Shown one piece after another: positions 35,660 to 48,526 of a stretch of 64,000 bases of DNA. Source of the DNA: Polytrichum commune (Eukaryota; Streptophyta; Polytrichopsida; Polytrichales; Polytrichaceae). The notes under the pieces were generated by a model. It saw only the letters and a list, made by a program, of their open reading frames with translations, was not told the origin of the DNA and ran no database searches. A program made the position numbers and the translations under genes. How positions within the stretch are numbered: the first letter of the stretch is position 1; each line of letters opens with the position of its first letter. The stretch lies in contig OX485804.1 of assembly GCA_950295325.1 (NCBI GenBank), positions 61,472,533-61,536,532 of the forward strand, written 5' to 3'.

Positions 35660-37985
35660 TGTTATGATGTTCCCCGAATCCCGATGTCCAGTTGTTCCTA
35701 GTGTACAATGGATGGGTGGCAAGTAAACGAACAGTATTGGATGGAAATGGACACGGATTGTACATGGCAGACAGCACTGCTGCACCGAATCAGTAGATGG
35801 CCCAATTAAACTACTCAAGGCAGCGGTTTTAGAGATAATATACGTATGCAGACAAGACCTTAGAAAGTGAGTCCTTAACCGCCTCATTGAGGGGAAGATG
35901 GGATGTGCGACAGATGTCCTCCAGGAGCAAATCTGGATGTCCGCGGATGCAACTTGTCGGCTTAATGCTTCGGCCCCCCTTGAAGGGTTCTGAAGAGGCG
36001 GAGGCAGCTTGTACTTGGCGGTCGGGACTTCTGACGATGTTCGCAAGCATGTCTAGAGTGGGTAACCTTTGCACAGGATGGTGAAATGTGGCTGGAATGA
36101 TCACACGAATCGGTAGGGTTAAGTGTCGACTGGTTTAGTGCTTCGATTGGCTTACTGTTGCCTGTGGACTCTCCCTCGCAAAGTGCTGGTCACTCTAGTT
36201 TTCACAACAATGAAGGTAAACATCGTCCATTGCTTGATGCAGGGGATACTGTCACTAGCGATGGCACGGTAGTAGGACTGGTTCAATCTTAAGGGTGGAA
36301 GTTTGTTCCGTGCGGTTCAGAGGATTAACTGAAGTCGGTATTGGAAATCCTATTTCTCGGGCCTTGACAGCAGCTGGCCATGAGAGTAGGTCACCGCGAG
36401 TTTGATGACTAATATAAAAGCTCTATTTATGAATATGTTTGATGCGTCTTAGAATTATGGATTTCGTCAGACCTGGTGGACTAATGTGGCGAAATCAGGT
36501 GCCCCAATCGAAGATCAGGTAGGTGGTGTGACACTCAAAGAGGGCGAAGCAGTAGGGTTAGCGGATATGATGTCGACATGTTCACTGCCGCTTATAAGCC
36601 TTGCATAAGCCAATTTGAGAAGCAGAAACACAAACAAAGTAAGCTCCGCCCCACAGACCGCGATGAGGAAGACGTCCTAGGAATGCTTGGATAATACCTT
36701 CTACCTTCGCCTTGAAGGAGTACGCTTCCCTTCCCTTCACTGGTTCTGCACCTTTTGATCACTTTTTCCGCTTTTTACAATCGGACACCGGGGTCATACT
36801 GATGAGCATTGAGTGTTTCGTACACTCAGTGGATGTTGACGCATTTGTCAGAGTGCGGCTTCAGCACTAAGCACTGTGTCCTCGTGAATGGGTAGTGCAT
36901 TCATGGCTCTATCCGCCATCGTTGCTTACATTATCAGTTCAGTGAGATTGCAAAGTTTTATGAGTACAGATTGCCAACACTTTGTCCACTTTTGAACCTC
37001 GATCTCGAAACGGTGAAAACACTTCTTCTGTCCGAAGGTTTTACAGGATAGAAGCTCTTCGATTATTCAGGTTTCATCGTTCCTTTCCCACGAGGATTTT
37101 TCAATGTACTAAAAAGAGGACCAAAAGTGGCTTAAGTCGATGTGAGGTGCGCCTCAGGAATATGTACTTCCCAGCTACAGTCTTCGTTGTACTCATTACT
37201 CGCCGTTATGAAGAAGGTCCAAATCAAAAAGTGGTTGTGTTTTTAAGTTACTTTGTACATCGGACTCGAAAAAGCATTCACCGAAGTCACGGAACTCTCG
37301 TGCTGGTAAAAGAGGCTCAGCGTGATTGTCTGTGAGGGTCATAAATCACTCCACAGCAGTGCGTTAAGTTCCTTTAACAAATCCAGTTGCAGGTCAGTGT
37401 GTCCAATAGCAACATCTTACTTGCTCGTTTATCGACGATACGAAAGACTTGGATATACTAAACTAAGTGAACACAATGCGTGCCCATGTGGTTTCAGGTA
37501 ATTCAGGTAAATTCCTGTACAGCTCCTACCTGCATGAAATATCCAGCTCCTGAACGAGAAATACTGAAGTCCTCTCCTACTACGAGAACAGGGCTACAAA
37601 CTTTGCGGCTGCTACAAACTTCCTAGGTGGCTGAGCGACATGGCAGCATTCAGCACTGGAACAGGTCAGAGAATACTTTGTTAGGTATTGGATAGTTGTA
37701 TGAGGTCTCTTCTATCTATAATCGTTTGAAAGATCAAGAGAAATGACGCAGTGGTAACGGTTATAGTACCTAATTTCAAACGGCTGGTACAGTGGTAATG
37801 GTAGCAGAAATTAGGCTCTTCAAACGGCTCCACCGACTAAAAAACATTGAAGTATACACGACAATTCGCATGCGGATACCGATTGCAGTGAATTAGAGCT
37901 AAAGAATGAAGGAACCGAATGCCTTAGCTATGGCCACAGCTCAAAATTCTGGAAATGGCGCTCGAGTGAAATAGGTATGCTCTTA
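35660..37985. other. CpG-retaining interval A, no recognised gene
   Basis: Composition is balanced and CpG occurs about 3-4 times per 60 bases in the lines that I counted, against 0-1 in the neighbouring 38-40 kb. Open frames of 117 (36982-37335, plus) and 157 codons (35573-36046, minus) have no domain that I recognise. A 33-base stretch at 37121 (AGTGGCTTAAGTCGATGTGA and onward) resembles 41686. It may be an unmethylated non-coding gene, a pseudogene or an imported segment. Confidence 0.3.
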
Positions 37986-39999
37986 AGGTAGACACACCCA
38001 AAACCGATCCATAACCTTAAACCAACAGAATGTGCGAAGTTCTACATTTGAAGCCTTCAATGTTTGACTCATCACAAACCTATGTATTCATATATCAACA
38101 TTGATAGGTATCACATTGATTCAGTAATTCACCAAATGACAATTTTGAATCAATGCCACCAAACATAGGGTTGGAATTCTTATCTTTTGTTAATATTTTT
38201 CTATACTAGTTGCAAGACTTGAAAGCGTGAAAAATGAGTTGAGTTGGAATTGGATAGATATTAATCCTGAAGGTTTGCATCAACACTGACTCCACATTGA
38301 ACCCTTGAGGTGTTGTGATACAGAGTGCTGGTTTTGGGTTGGTATGTGGGTGTTATTCAATTCGTGATTTGACTCGATTTTGAATGAATCGTTAGCCACA
38401 TGTTTAGTTAGCACTGAAAATGTATCAACCCCTAAAGAGTATGTATCAACATTGAAGTCAACAACAAACGATGGTCACTTGCAATTTAAGTTGTTGTGAT
38501 ACATAGTGTTGATTTTGGGTATATGTACCTTCAATTTCACAACAGAGGTCCACTATAATTTATAGGGTTACAAAACATGGTCTACAATTGTATGTGGACC
38601 CAAATTGACCTATAGTTGAAATTCATAAGGAAACGAATTTGAATGGGACCAAAAATTCAATTTTTTTTAATTTGTTTGGGCATTTGCAGGGACTCGATTC
38701 CATTGATAAGATGGGCATCATAAACCCAAGAGGCAAGCCAAGATCTGCAAGAACTAAAATCACCAACTCCTATGTTACTAGGTATGATACATGAATTTTT
38801 AGAATTTCATGAGCAACTTGTTGCATAACATTATTTAGTTGCTATCAGTTGTTTCATTTTTACAATATCAATACACTATTTCACTTGAATTTTTCATCCT
38901 AAATTTGCCAATGCAGTGTTATATTAAGAGAATAAACATAGTATAATTTTGAAGAGAATTTGGCTTATTCCGACCCCACCCAACATACCAACTTAGTTGA
39001 ATAATGTTAGGTTGTCACATTCAATGGTGTTAGATTAAATAATGAATGATACTATATGGAATGCAACATGTTGTCTTGGGCTAGTAGATTGTCTTCCCAA
39101 TAACTATTTCATACAAATGTATACATAGGTTAGTATTTGACCGGTTTTTTCAAGAATAAGCCAGTGATAACATGCCAAATAGTTGCGTTTGAAAGCGCAT
39201 GATTGAGGGTATAATATGGTTGAGGGTAAAACATTGAGGTACATGAACGAGATCACTCAGATTGATTCTAAGGCCCTGACATTGCCTAATAGATACTTGG
39301 GGTTAACTCTTGAAGGTCCATAATGATCCTCAAGATGTCATACGGATGAAGTGTTTGAGGGTACTTAATATCATCTAAATTGATAATGTCAAAAACAATC
39401 TTACATAAAATTAACCCATTTATAGCACGATTGCAATCAGATCACACATGAATTGTAAGAAAGAAATGAAAGACTTGCGTTTTTCAAGAAAGACCTAAAT
39501 TCAAAATACATAATCCGTATATTTTATCACTATGGTTGCATATGGTTTCATTTTCACTTCTTCTTTGTAATAGCTAGGTTGTGTAAGTACAGTTTCAATC
39601 AAGCAGACCAAGTAGAATTTGACTTGAATACTTAATATTGGGGTTCCTATAATTTTTTGCCTAGGCAATAGAACATGCAATGGTCCCTTTAAGGCTTGAC
39701 CACAAGAATCAACACTTCGAAGTACTTAACCTAAGAGAAAATTGGAGGTTGGGTTACTCACCAACATGGCACGAGTCATATTTGTGAAACCCGTTTGCAC
39801 TCAAGAGGCTAGCAAATCTAAGCATACACTCTTATTCCTAATGATAATGCCATGCCACAAATTTCTGTGTGATAATTTCTCGCCTAAAATATCGACGAGA
39901 TGAATCGGAGCCATCCATCTAATTTAAACCTAGCAGTCAAAGATCCTTATCTATTACATAAAACATGGTCACGAGAAGATTAGCATCTCATTTTCATAC
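37986..39999. other. CpG-poor AT-rich intergenic segment
   Basis: Almost devoid of CpG. TTGTGATACAGAGTGCTGGT at about 38316 and a similar TTGTGATACATAGTGTTGAT at about 38492 form a loose direct repeat, both followed by TTTTGGGT. No gene is seen. Confidence 0.4.
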
Positions 40000-40002
40000 T
40001 AA

Positions 40003-40369
40003 GGGCCGGTTCACACATTGGGGTCCCAAGTTCTAAGTTCCAAGTCACTAAAAGCCAATCCATGCAATCTCGGACGTTAAGAGCATGGAAGTTGGGACTT
40101 ACCACATCACATGGGGTCCCAAGTATGACACGGATGCCTACATGGCAACACTTTTTAAAGGTGAGGTTTGGGACTTGTGTTAAGAGTTGGGTCGAGCAAA
40201 AAACTAGACCCAACTCTCAACACAAATCTCGTGGATATTTTGTATGAAACATTCAAGATCCAATATCACGAATAAGTAATGGTGTCTTGAGGCTCAAAAG
40301 TTGGGACTTTGCCTCCATGTGGGGACGCGCTAACATGAGTGGCACTTGGGACCCCATGTGAACCGGCCC
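40003..40369. mobile_element. Tourist-like MITE family R4, copy 1 (367 bp)
   Basis: Inverted ends GGGCCGGTTCACACATTGGG and CCCATGTGAACCGGCCC are flanked by TAA at 40000-40002 and 40370-40372. The centre holds a second strong hairpin, TTGTGTTAAGAGTTGGGTC with GACCCAACTCTCAACACAA. The same element occurs in opposite orientation at 58066-58440. It is non-coding. Confidence 0.85.
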
Positions 40370-40372
40370 TAA

Positions 40373-42570
40373 TTGTGATAACCGCCTTCGTTGTGGAGAG
40401 ACTGGACTGACTTCACATTTACGACGTCCCTATCTGCGACGTTCTGACGTGCAATATCTACTGAAAACGTAGAGAATGGACCGCCCGCTGAGTCACAGCG
40501 TCTCATCAGAATCAGTCGATGACGGTCGCGGGTGCCCTGACCAGCTACAAGCAGCTCCAATGTGTTCGACGCCGTTTGGCTTAAAGCAGGGGTTCGAAGT
40601 CCTACGTACCTCGGGGCAAAATCGTCGCATTTAGGGTACTGGAGGATAAAGACGTCACTTTTAGCGGTAAGACTGTTCAGGTGTCAAAGTTAGTCGCATG
40701 AAGTTTATTTGCCCTAACAAGATGAGGAGGGGTGACCTGGTTCTTTCGTTACGTGGCTCCCATTTGAATCACGACCCTTCACTAACCCATGAAGGCGCAT
40801 AGGCAATCGGCACTGACCATGTCGTGGCTATCGGGTAATCGATACACTTGCTAAGATTTCACAATGGTCGCATGTGGACAGGCTGTGACTGTGCGTGTAT
40901 GTCTTTGTCTCTCGCCGGTGTAGTGCGGTGCTTTGCCCTCGGTGGCTCCGGGTATCTGCGAAAATTGAGCATCGAGGTTAGACTGTTGAACACCTGGCCC
41001 ACACCAGCGGGTTATCCCGCTCGCTGTGCTTGTGGCTACATCTGAGCACGAATATTGTACGGCCCGGGGTGGATAGCCTCTTCTTTCACTGTTGAGATGC
41101 CGTCGGACCTTCTGCGGAGCATGATTAGTCGTTTGTGGCGGGGGTTATAGGTGACCATCTCAAGAGGCCAATTAGGCAATATACGAGACAGCGAGTCAAC
41201 CCCCTGCACTCAGTGATCAGTAATTACCTGCTAGGTGTTTGTTCATTGGATCTCTTGGACGATATAATATCCATCAAATCTTGGTCCGAAACTAGCGAGA
41301 GGATTAACTGCCCCAGTTGTAGAGTAAATGCTTTTGAAGTACGCTAGTGTCATCTGTCAAAAATGCAAGATAAACGCGTGAAAGACGGCGTCAAGACAAT
41401 CTCAAAAGTCCTTTCGTAAGTATCTCGTCAAAGGGTAGACTATCTTTCATAGTGCTGGACACCTCCGTCCGTGTGGTTTGTCATGTGTCAACTCCCCGTT
41501 GGCAGGGCTCACCGGGTTTCCGTTCTTACCCTACCTATATTCGTATAGGAAGTGCCGCGTTCGAATTTTTCCAGGGACCAAGATTCGAACCATAAAAGCT
41601 TGTAGGTTTATTCAGGGTTCGGATGTACTTAGAAGAAGGAGCTTAAATATTGGTAGGGCGCAAAATATCTTCCGACTTAACACAACTGGCTGAAGTCGAC
41701 GTGAGGTGAGCTTCATGTAACCATTCAGTTGATTCTCTCCTCCTGACCTTGGGAAAATTCATCGCTTTTTAGATCATATATTATGTATAATGAATTTGCG
41801 ACGGAAAGTACGATTTATTTGTGATCAGATAATGAAGTAACAAGGCCCATGTGTATACAGATGGTCAAACTTTAAAAGAATATCTTCTCGACTGTTGTGC
41901 TGATCATTTGAGCTAGTTTGCAATGATTAATCCTAAGCTATTGTGTCAGAGCATTTAGAGCATACATATTTGCATCTGAGGCCTTCGCTTGTTCACTATG
42001 CATTGTGGGGGACAGGTAAAGGTCAACTCAGCTTGGGGAAGTAGACATTAGATAGAAAAGAATGTAGTGAATACATGTTCGCGATTCATTCTCAGGTATC
42101 AGTCATCTGGAAGCAGCATTCTACTTAAAACCGATCCTCAAAGTCCATGTGGAGGCGTTAAATTTAGAGGTTTACTGAAAGTAGACGTAATAAGCTGAAG
42201 AGGACGTCTTTGAAGTGAGGTTGGGGCAGAATCAAGCGGCGACCAAGGCTTCTACCTTCACAATTTATTATGATCGATCTTTTTGGAATTGTTGACCGTT
42301 GTACTTTATAATTACGTCATAAAACCATATGATTTTACAAGAAGTTTACAAGAAGAGTCTGCAAGAAGAGTTCAATTGGATTCCCAATGAAACGAGATAG
42401 TGGTTTCAGCATTCACTGTTAATTGTTGCACAAACTGCTGCCAAGTTCGGTGGCATGTGGATTTGAGCACATGAACACACATGGGGAAACTACTGCAGAA
42501 TTTCTCTAGTTGCGTTACTTTAAGTAGTATTTAATGCGAAGACAGTTAAGTATCTCCTCTCTAGGATTCG
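40373..42570. other. CpG-retaining interval B, no recognised gene
   Basis: It starts exactly after the MITE duplication and is again CpG-rich to about 41700 (4-6 per 60 bases near 40440-40620). Open frames of 60-71 codons on both strands lack known domains. TGGCTGAAGTCGACGTGAGG at 41686 echoes interval A. From 41750 the composition turns more AT-rich. Confidence 0.3.
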
Positions 42571-43650
42571 CTTCCAACTATGAAAATTCTTGTTCTTCTC
42601 TCTTCGTTTCGCCTTCACATTGGACATTGAAGATTCTTTGAACTTGTCTGCCCTGATCTCGTTTGCTGAAGTTTGAAAGATCCAGCATGAGTAAGCTCCT
42701 GCGTTTTCCAGAGGACATCCTCTTGAAAATTCTAACAACCAGATCCACTCGTCTGTAAGCAGATTTAAAAAACATTATACAGGTGGACTACGGTAACTGA
42801 TTGTACTGATTACGTGGTCTTCTGCATTAGGAATGTCGCAGATGGTCTGCTTGTTCAGCTAATCTGCCTCATTGATTCGGCTGATCCTTCCAACTGATTC
42901 TGTCCAAAGGAGGCCTTGTGAGGGATCATTGGAAGAGAGAATTGAATTTCAGCAGGACACTATGGATTGGCGGCTGGCTTAATCGACAGTGGGCTCATCG
43001 GATGGAGTTGCGGATGTCGGAAGCTAGAGGGTGGTGAGCAACCTATTAATTCATTTTCGAGGCCAACATTTGCAGCTCGAGGTATGATATCCGGCGTCTA
43101 TGAGTTCTACTCCAAAGTCGCTTCCACTATGGAATTTTTTGATACTTTCTCTCTCTTTCACTTGCACATTGTAGATTCGTTGACATCTGTGTCCAATCTT
43201 GTTTGCAGAGGTTTGAAATGCCCAGCATGAGTAGGCTCCTGCGTTTTTCAGAGGATATTCTTTTCAAACAAACCCACTCATGTGTTAAAAGGTTCGAAAT
43301 AGAATTATATATATATATATATAGCTGTACTATGATAACTGATTATACTGATTTCGTGGTCTCCTGGATTAGGAATGTTGCAGATGGCCTGCTTGATCAG
43401 CTCACAAGCCTCGTCGATTCGGCTGATCCTTTCAATTGATTTGATTCATTGGAAGCTTTGTAAGGGGTCGTTGGAAGAGAGTACATGGGTTTCAGCAGGA
43501 GAGATTGTGCATTGGCGGCTGCCCTTCACCGACAGCTAACTAATTGGATAGAGCTGCCGATGTTGGAAGGAAGGGGACGCTAAGCCATCTATTAATTATT
43601 TCTGAGGCCAAGATTTACAGCTGGAGGTGTGATCTGCACCCGATGCGTTT
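42571..43650 (+). repeat. Tandem duplication of a 540-bp unit with F-box-like start
   Basis: Units at about 42571-43110 and 43111-43650 align throughout. The shared ATG context CCAGCATGAGTAAGCTCCTG (42683) and CCAGCATGAGTAGGCTCCTG (43223) gives a period of 540. The first unit encodes MSKLLRFPEDILLKIL, similar to the beginning of an F-box; the second reads MSRLLRFSEDILF. Both continue, after a possible ~100-base intron ending in TTAG, into VADGLLVQL or VADGLLDQL and later a WKRE/WKRV block. Stops and frame changes in both copies point to decayed genes or pseudogenes. A (TA)n run interrupts the second unit at about 43305. Confidence 0.5.
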
Positions 43651-46600
43651 AGACATTTTGCTTTGACGTTATCATTCATTATAGCTGGTTTGTATGCTCA
43701 TTATCTTTCTTTCTCCGCCACATGATCAACTAGCGCAGCTCATTTTCATAAGACTTGCCGGGAATTTCAGAAGAGAGAACCAACAGGAGGTAGTACGAAG
43801 CATCCGGGGAAGGTGGTATTCATAGAGAATTTCCTAACTTGTAATAACCAGATTTGTAATGCCCACGATGAGATTCAATATGTTTCCAAATCTTGTTCGC
43901 ATATTTACAATATCCGTTGACTACAGCTAGTAACCGTATTATGAGAGCTGGATTACCCACAGCTAACAGTATATGTGAGCTGGATTGAACATACTATGCT
44001 GAACGCAGGCGGAGCAAGCTGAGGCAATGTTTTTTGTCCACTGGTGTTGTGGCCACTGGAATGTGTCGGTTGCATATAGATGATGTGAACGTATCGTAGA
44101 ATGGGGTTCATGTTCATGTGCGTGATGTCGTCAGTATGGAGGTCTTAAGTGAAGAAGAATCAAATGGCCATTTGAGAGCATGGACGTTTTACTATAATAG
44201 TTTCTAGCTCTGTTCATCACACTGTCCACCACTTACCACGTCCGCACTCCTGCACCTTTCGGAGTTTATGCAACTCAACCATCTTGGTTCCAGGACTGAT
44301 GTACACCGCTGAAGAGCCTCTATACGTTTGCTCCTGTGTAGGTCAAGCACAGCCTTCCTAATGTTATTCATCTAATTGCGTCCAGGATTTCTCGGGAGTT
44401 TCAGAATCTCCTTAAATTACGTTATACTAGAGTCTGGATAAAGTGTGCCATCATATTAGAGAGTTGATGGTTAATTCTTTGGCACGAAAACCTCTAGTCC
44501 TGAACTGCATGCATTCTTCAGATTGTGCTTGTTCAAGGTAATTCCATGCAGAGAACTGAAGTGGTGGAGCTGAGTTCATATTTGAGGTCCAAAAACGAAG
44601 GGGCTTGTTAAACTATCCTACCACGAGATGATACAGTCAATTCTGAGGGGGATTAAAGTTCGCGACATTAATTTTATATTTTTTTAATGAGACAAAGAAA
44701 CGTTGAATTGTCTTTTGTTTTGCATGACACTGAGCAGGTGGAATCTTAATTTGGCTTCTTTTTGGCCCAACAAGAATTTGAGAAAGTAGGGCACGGTGTA
44801 ATGTAGATATTTGCCTGCGGTGAAGGGAGCATGCTATTGACGCAATTCAGCTTCATGAAGAGAAAAAACATTGGTCGGATTCTTGTATCGAGGGGTAGAG
44901 CGCACCTTTAACAGGAGCAGATTATATCTTCTCTTCGGAATAGACAACAAGAGATATTCTACAGTGTTAGCATGATACATGCTTCCTGCTGTAATTCTCA
45001 CTGACGTCAAGGCTCTGCCCTCGTCTGCTCATACAATCTACAAACAGAAACTAATTGGCTGTCAACGTGTGCGTTGACTCTCGGCCATGTCGATCACACC
45101 TATGTGTACAAGTCCAGCAATTTGCTTAACAGAATGAAGTTGTTCGATCACGCTATGTGTTGGAATCCGAGAAATTGCTTGAAAGAGTGGAGTTAGATGT
45201 TCAGGAGCCAGTATGATGCCATTGATGTCAATGATGCACCAAATGGTTTATGATCACCACTGTCAGCACAGTGGAGCTCTAAGAGTGCCGGTTGATGCTG
45301 AAGCGAGGATCGGTGGCAGCTATGTTTTAAGGCTGTATTCCGGCTTTTGTACGTCTCTGCAATATCACTTCTCCTATAACACCTGTAAAACGCCCCACCG
45401 AAGGATATCCAGCAGGCCGACTTTAAACGTGTATGGTGCAAGTCAGTCAGCTCGCAGGTGAGTGTAACTGCGTGGCCTCAGATTTCAGGACATACTTACT
45501 GCTCTAGAGGATCCTCCTGTGAAGTTCCAATGAAGTTGATACATGTCAGTGCCTGCAGAGTGGGACGCTATCATTCTTGCGTTGGTTCCTTTTCCCTTCC
45601 AGCTGGACTGTCTCTTACAGAAAAGGGCTGCTTGGTGCACTTTTCAGAAAAGGACTATGTAATCATGAAAGTGGTATTCAGCTTGTGCCGATGACAAAGG
45701 CACACTAAATTGATGTACTTTAGGTGATATTTTGCAGCATCCGTCTCTTTCAGGAGTACGAGCATAAGTGATCAAGTCTTACACTTGGGGACACATTTTG
45801 GAGGTACGGCTTCTCCAGCGGACGCGAATCCACGTTCGTTACTCGCCATTCACAAGTAAGAGCTTCTTTCAACATACTTCATTTAGTGCAAGAGAAACTT
45901 GATAATTGTAGTGACAAATTTCTTCATCATAACTACTGCTGATCTTTTCAGCCTCGCCTATCGTTGTAAACAAGCCTGAAACAAACCCAGTTGCATCTCA
46001 AAGATTAATGTACTTTTCGACAGGAGCAGGCCAATATTCAGCTGGACCAACAAGGGATCTCAACTGGCTCATAGGGATTTCACTGTGTCGACCTGGCCGG
46101 GTTGGTGGCTTCTGGTGAATAGAAGTGATGGCCAAGTTCAGGACAGCAGGAACATACAGGCAGCAAGGCATCATTTGCACGGACTCGTGTAGCTGACTTC
46201 AGAGCATTTCAGATACTTGAACAATTCAGGAGAGTGCGAATACTCTTTTTGGCCATCAATCAACCAATGCGCAGCCTGACATGAATTAGTGCGGGGAATC
46301 GATTGGCGTGGGTACTACTACTGTCATGCAACATTCCGGACCACCAGCCATAGGCACTTCCTGGGCTTTCTGTCTTTCGAGATAAAGTATGTACACTAAA
46401 ACAATTGCTTCCATATTGTGCTGTTACTTCTACCATTCAATTGCGTTGCAGAGAGCACAGTTGAGAGAAGTAATTTATAGCTGACCAGGTCTAGCAGTCT
46501 GTTGTTCTGAGCTTAATATGATAGGAGTATTTGAAACACTCGAGAAGACCTATTCAGCTACATCGCAACCAACGTCTATAATTCTATTATAAGAATAAGT

Positions 46601-48526
46601 GTGCATTACAGTACGCCAAAGACTTGACTGCTGCATGCATTGCACTGTGCGAGGATTGTAACCTGTAACAGATGCACAGCGCACTACCTGCGATGAGATA
46701 GGAGCTTGCGACTACTCGAATGATCTGCAAAGTTCAAGTGAATGCCCTTCGAGGTTCACATGACCTTGTCGCACCCATTACAGCCTGATGACATAGGTAA
46801 TTGACATGAAGGCGAGCCCAGGATATTGATTCATGCACTGCATGTCGGCGCATCTGCAGCAGTTGTGTACATTCAACTGATATGGGATCACAGGTTCACT
46901 TCGTTCAGTACGCTGCTCTTTCCACTCTCCACGAAGAAGACTGGAACATCACCACAATCTGGTGTTGGGATTGGAATTCAGTAAGTTGAAGTACAGCGCA
47001 TGCCTTTCGACTTACTGGCAGTGTACTCGCAGAATGTCAACAAAAGTCCATCTCCTCAGAGCGTGAAGAGAATGTGGGCGACCATCATCTCGTGCGGAGG
47101 CTTGCATCATTACACTCTTGAATGGATACATACGCAGCAATGGATGGACTAAGGGTGGGTTTCCATGTCCGTTGGCGACCCAGTAGATTCCAGATAGTAG
47201 TAGGTTGCATGTGTGCTCTTAAAGATAACAAATATGACGTTATTAATGGATCTAGGTACTGATGCATATATACTCATTTGCTTAGCCATTGTAGAGGATC
47301 ACATGTACACATTCTCCAAAATCAATATCACCAAACCACGATCAATAATGGAGGATTGAACGTCCCTTGATTGCAGAGTCAACCAGGACTGCGAATGAAG
47401 CTGGTTATGTAGAACCCCGGTCCCCTTTCCTGCAAGCATCATACCTTTGGTGGACTCTGTAACATCTTCCTCAGCCTGTCCTCAAATGTGTTCAATGTGA
47501 TCCTCATCCTTACAGTGTTGTCTTTCTTCTGAAAGCGTTGAGTGCCATAATATCCTTCTTAGAAGCTCATATTGTACCCTGAAATGTCTCAGAAGTTTCG
47601 ATTGAGTATCTTCGTTAATCTGGACTCTTTTGTATAAGACTTTTCTATAAGCATCCCAGTGCCCAGAACAGATTTGTTCCGACCAAAGATACTCAGCCAG
47701 ATCGCCTTTTTTCTTGTTGGAATTTGCCGTCGACGCCTAGAGTTCTATTTAAAGAATCTCAGCCTGGCTGTATGTAGGCGGATCAATCCTGATATTGTAT
47801 TAATAGGTGAATGGCAGTACCTACAGCACGATCTGTAGATTCTAATCTTGTAGTTGATGGTACTTTATGATCTGCTTCCACCAAAAAGTTTACCATTCCA
47901 AAATTTCTTGTACTTCGTGCACTTAATACTATATTGCCAAACGCACTAACTACATAGTTGTTCAAGAAAGGTACTTTGCTTTGCTGCAATATAATCCCGG
48001 GACATTGTGGACATTCCAGATTTCATGCTCAGCACATAATAGCATACATATCTAGGGACATTTTGATAAAAAAAACCTACATAATGTCTGGGAGCACTCG
48101 TCAAGACCCCAGGAAAAGAGAAGAAAAAACTTGAGAAACTTCGCAAACAACCCATCCAACTCCCTTATTCACCACTGATATAGGCAGGAGGATTCCAATA
48201 CCAGTCGCAAATAGATATGTTCAAACAGACCTGGTTTTTATTCAAAAAAGAATTGTGAAGCCTTCATTCTGCTGAGGCTCTGCAGCAGTAACAGCAAACA
48301 ATGTGCATCACAACCGCTATACTTTTGTTTGTGTAATTGAGATGAATGGGGCTGCCAAAGCATTATGTGCAATGAAGTATGCTAAGACTTCTACCCTTCA
48401 AAGTATCAGTAAAAAACAAGGCTCCAAGGTATCCAACACACACTACGCTCAAAAAAACTCCTGCTAAAAGTGAATCATGTGTACAACAGCTTCTTTTTCT
48501 TCTGACAAATCTCTGAAGCTTCTTTC
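43651..48526. other. Unassigned complex sequence downstream of the B3 gene
   Basis: No convincing gene. The sequence is not simple: composition is balanced, and open frames of 60-82 codons occur on both strands, none recognisable. Faint similarities to interval A exist (AAACCCAGTTGCA near 45984 against AAATCCAGTTGCAGG near 37378). The final few hundred bases contain the 3' UTR of the minus-strand B3 gene. Confidence 0.3.

Noticed and set aside
35573-36046. 157-codon minus-strand frame in the CpG-retaining interval
   Set aside because: No domain, no splice partner and an opposing plus-strand frame over the same DNA; kept only as part of an unexplained interval.
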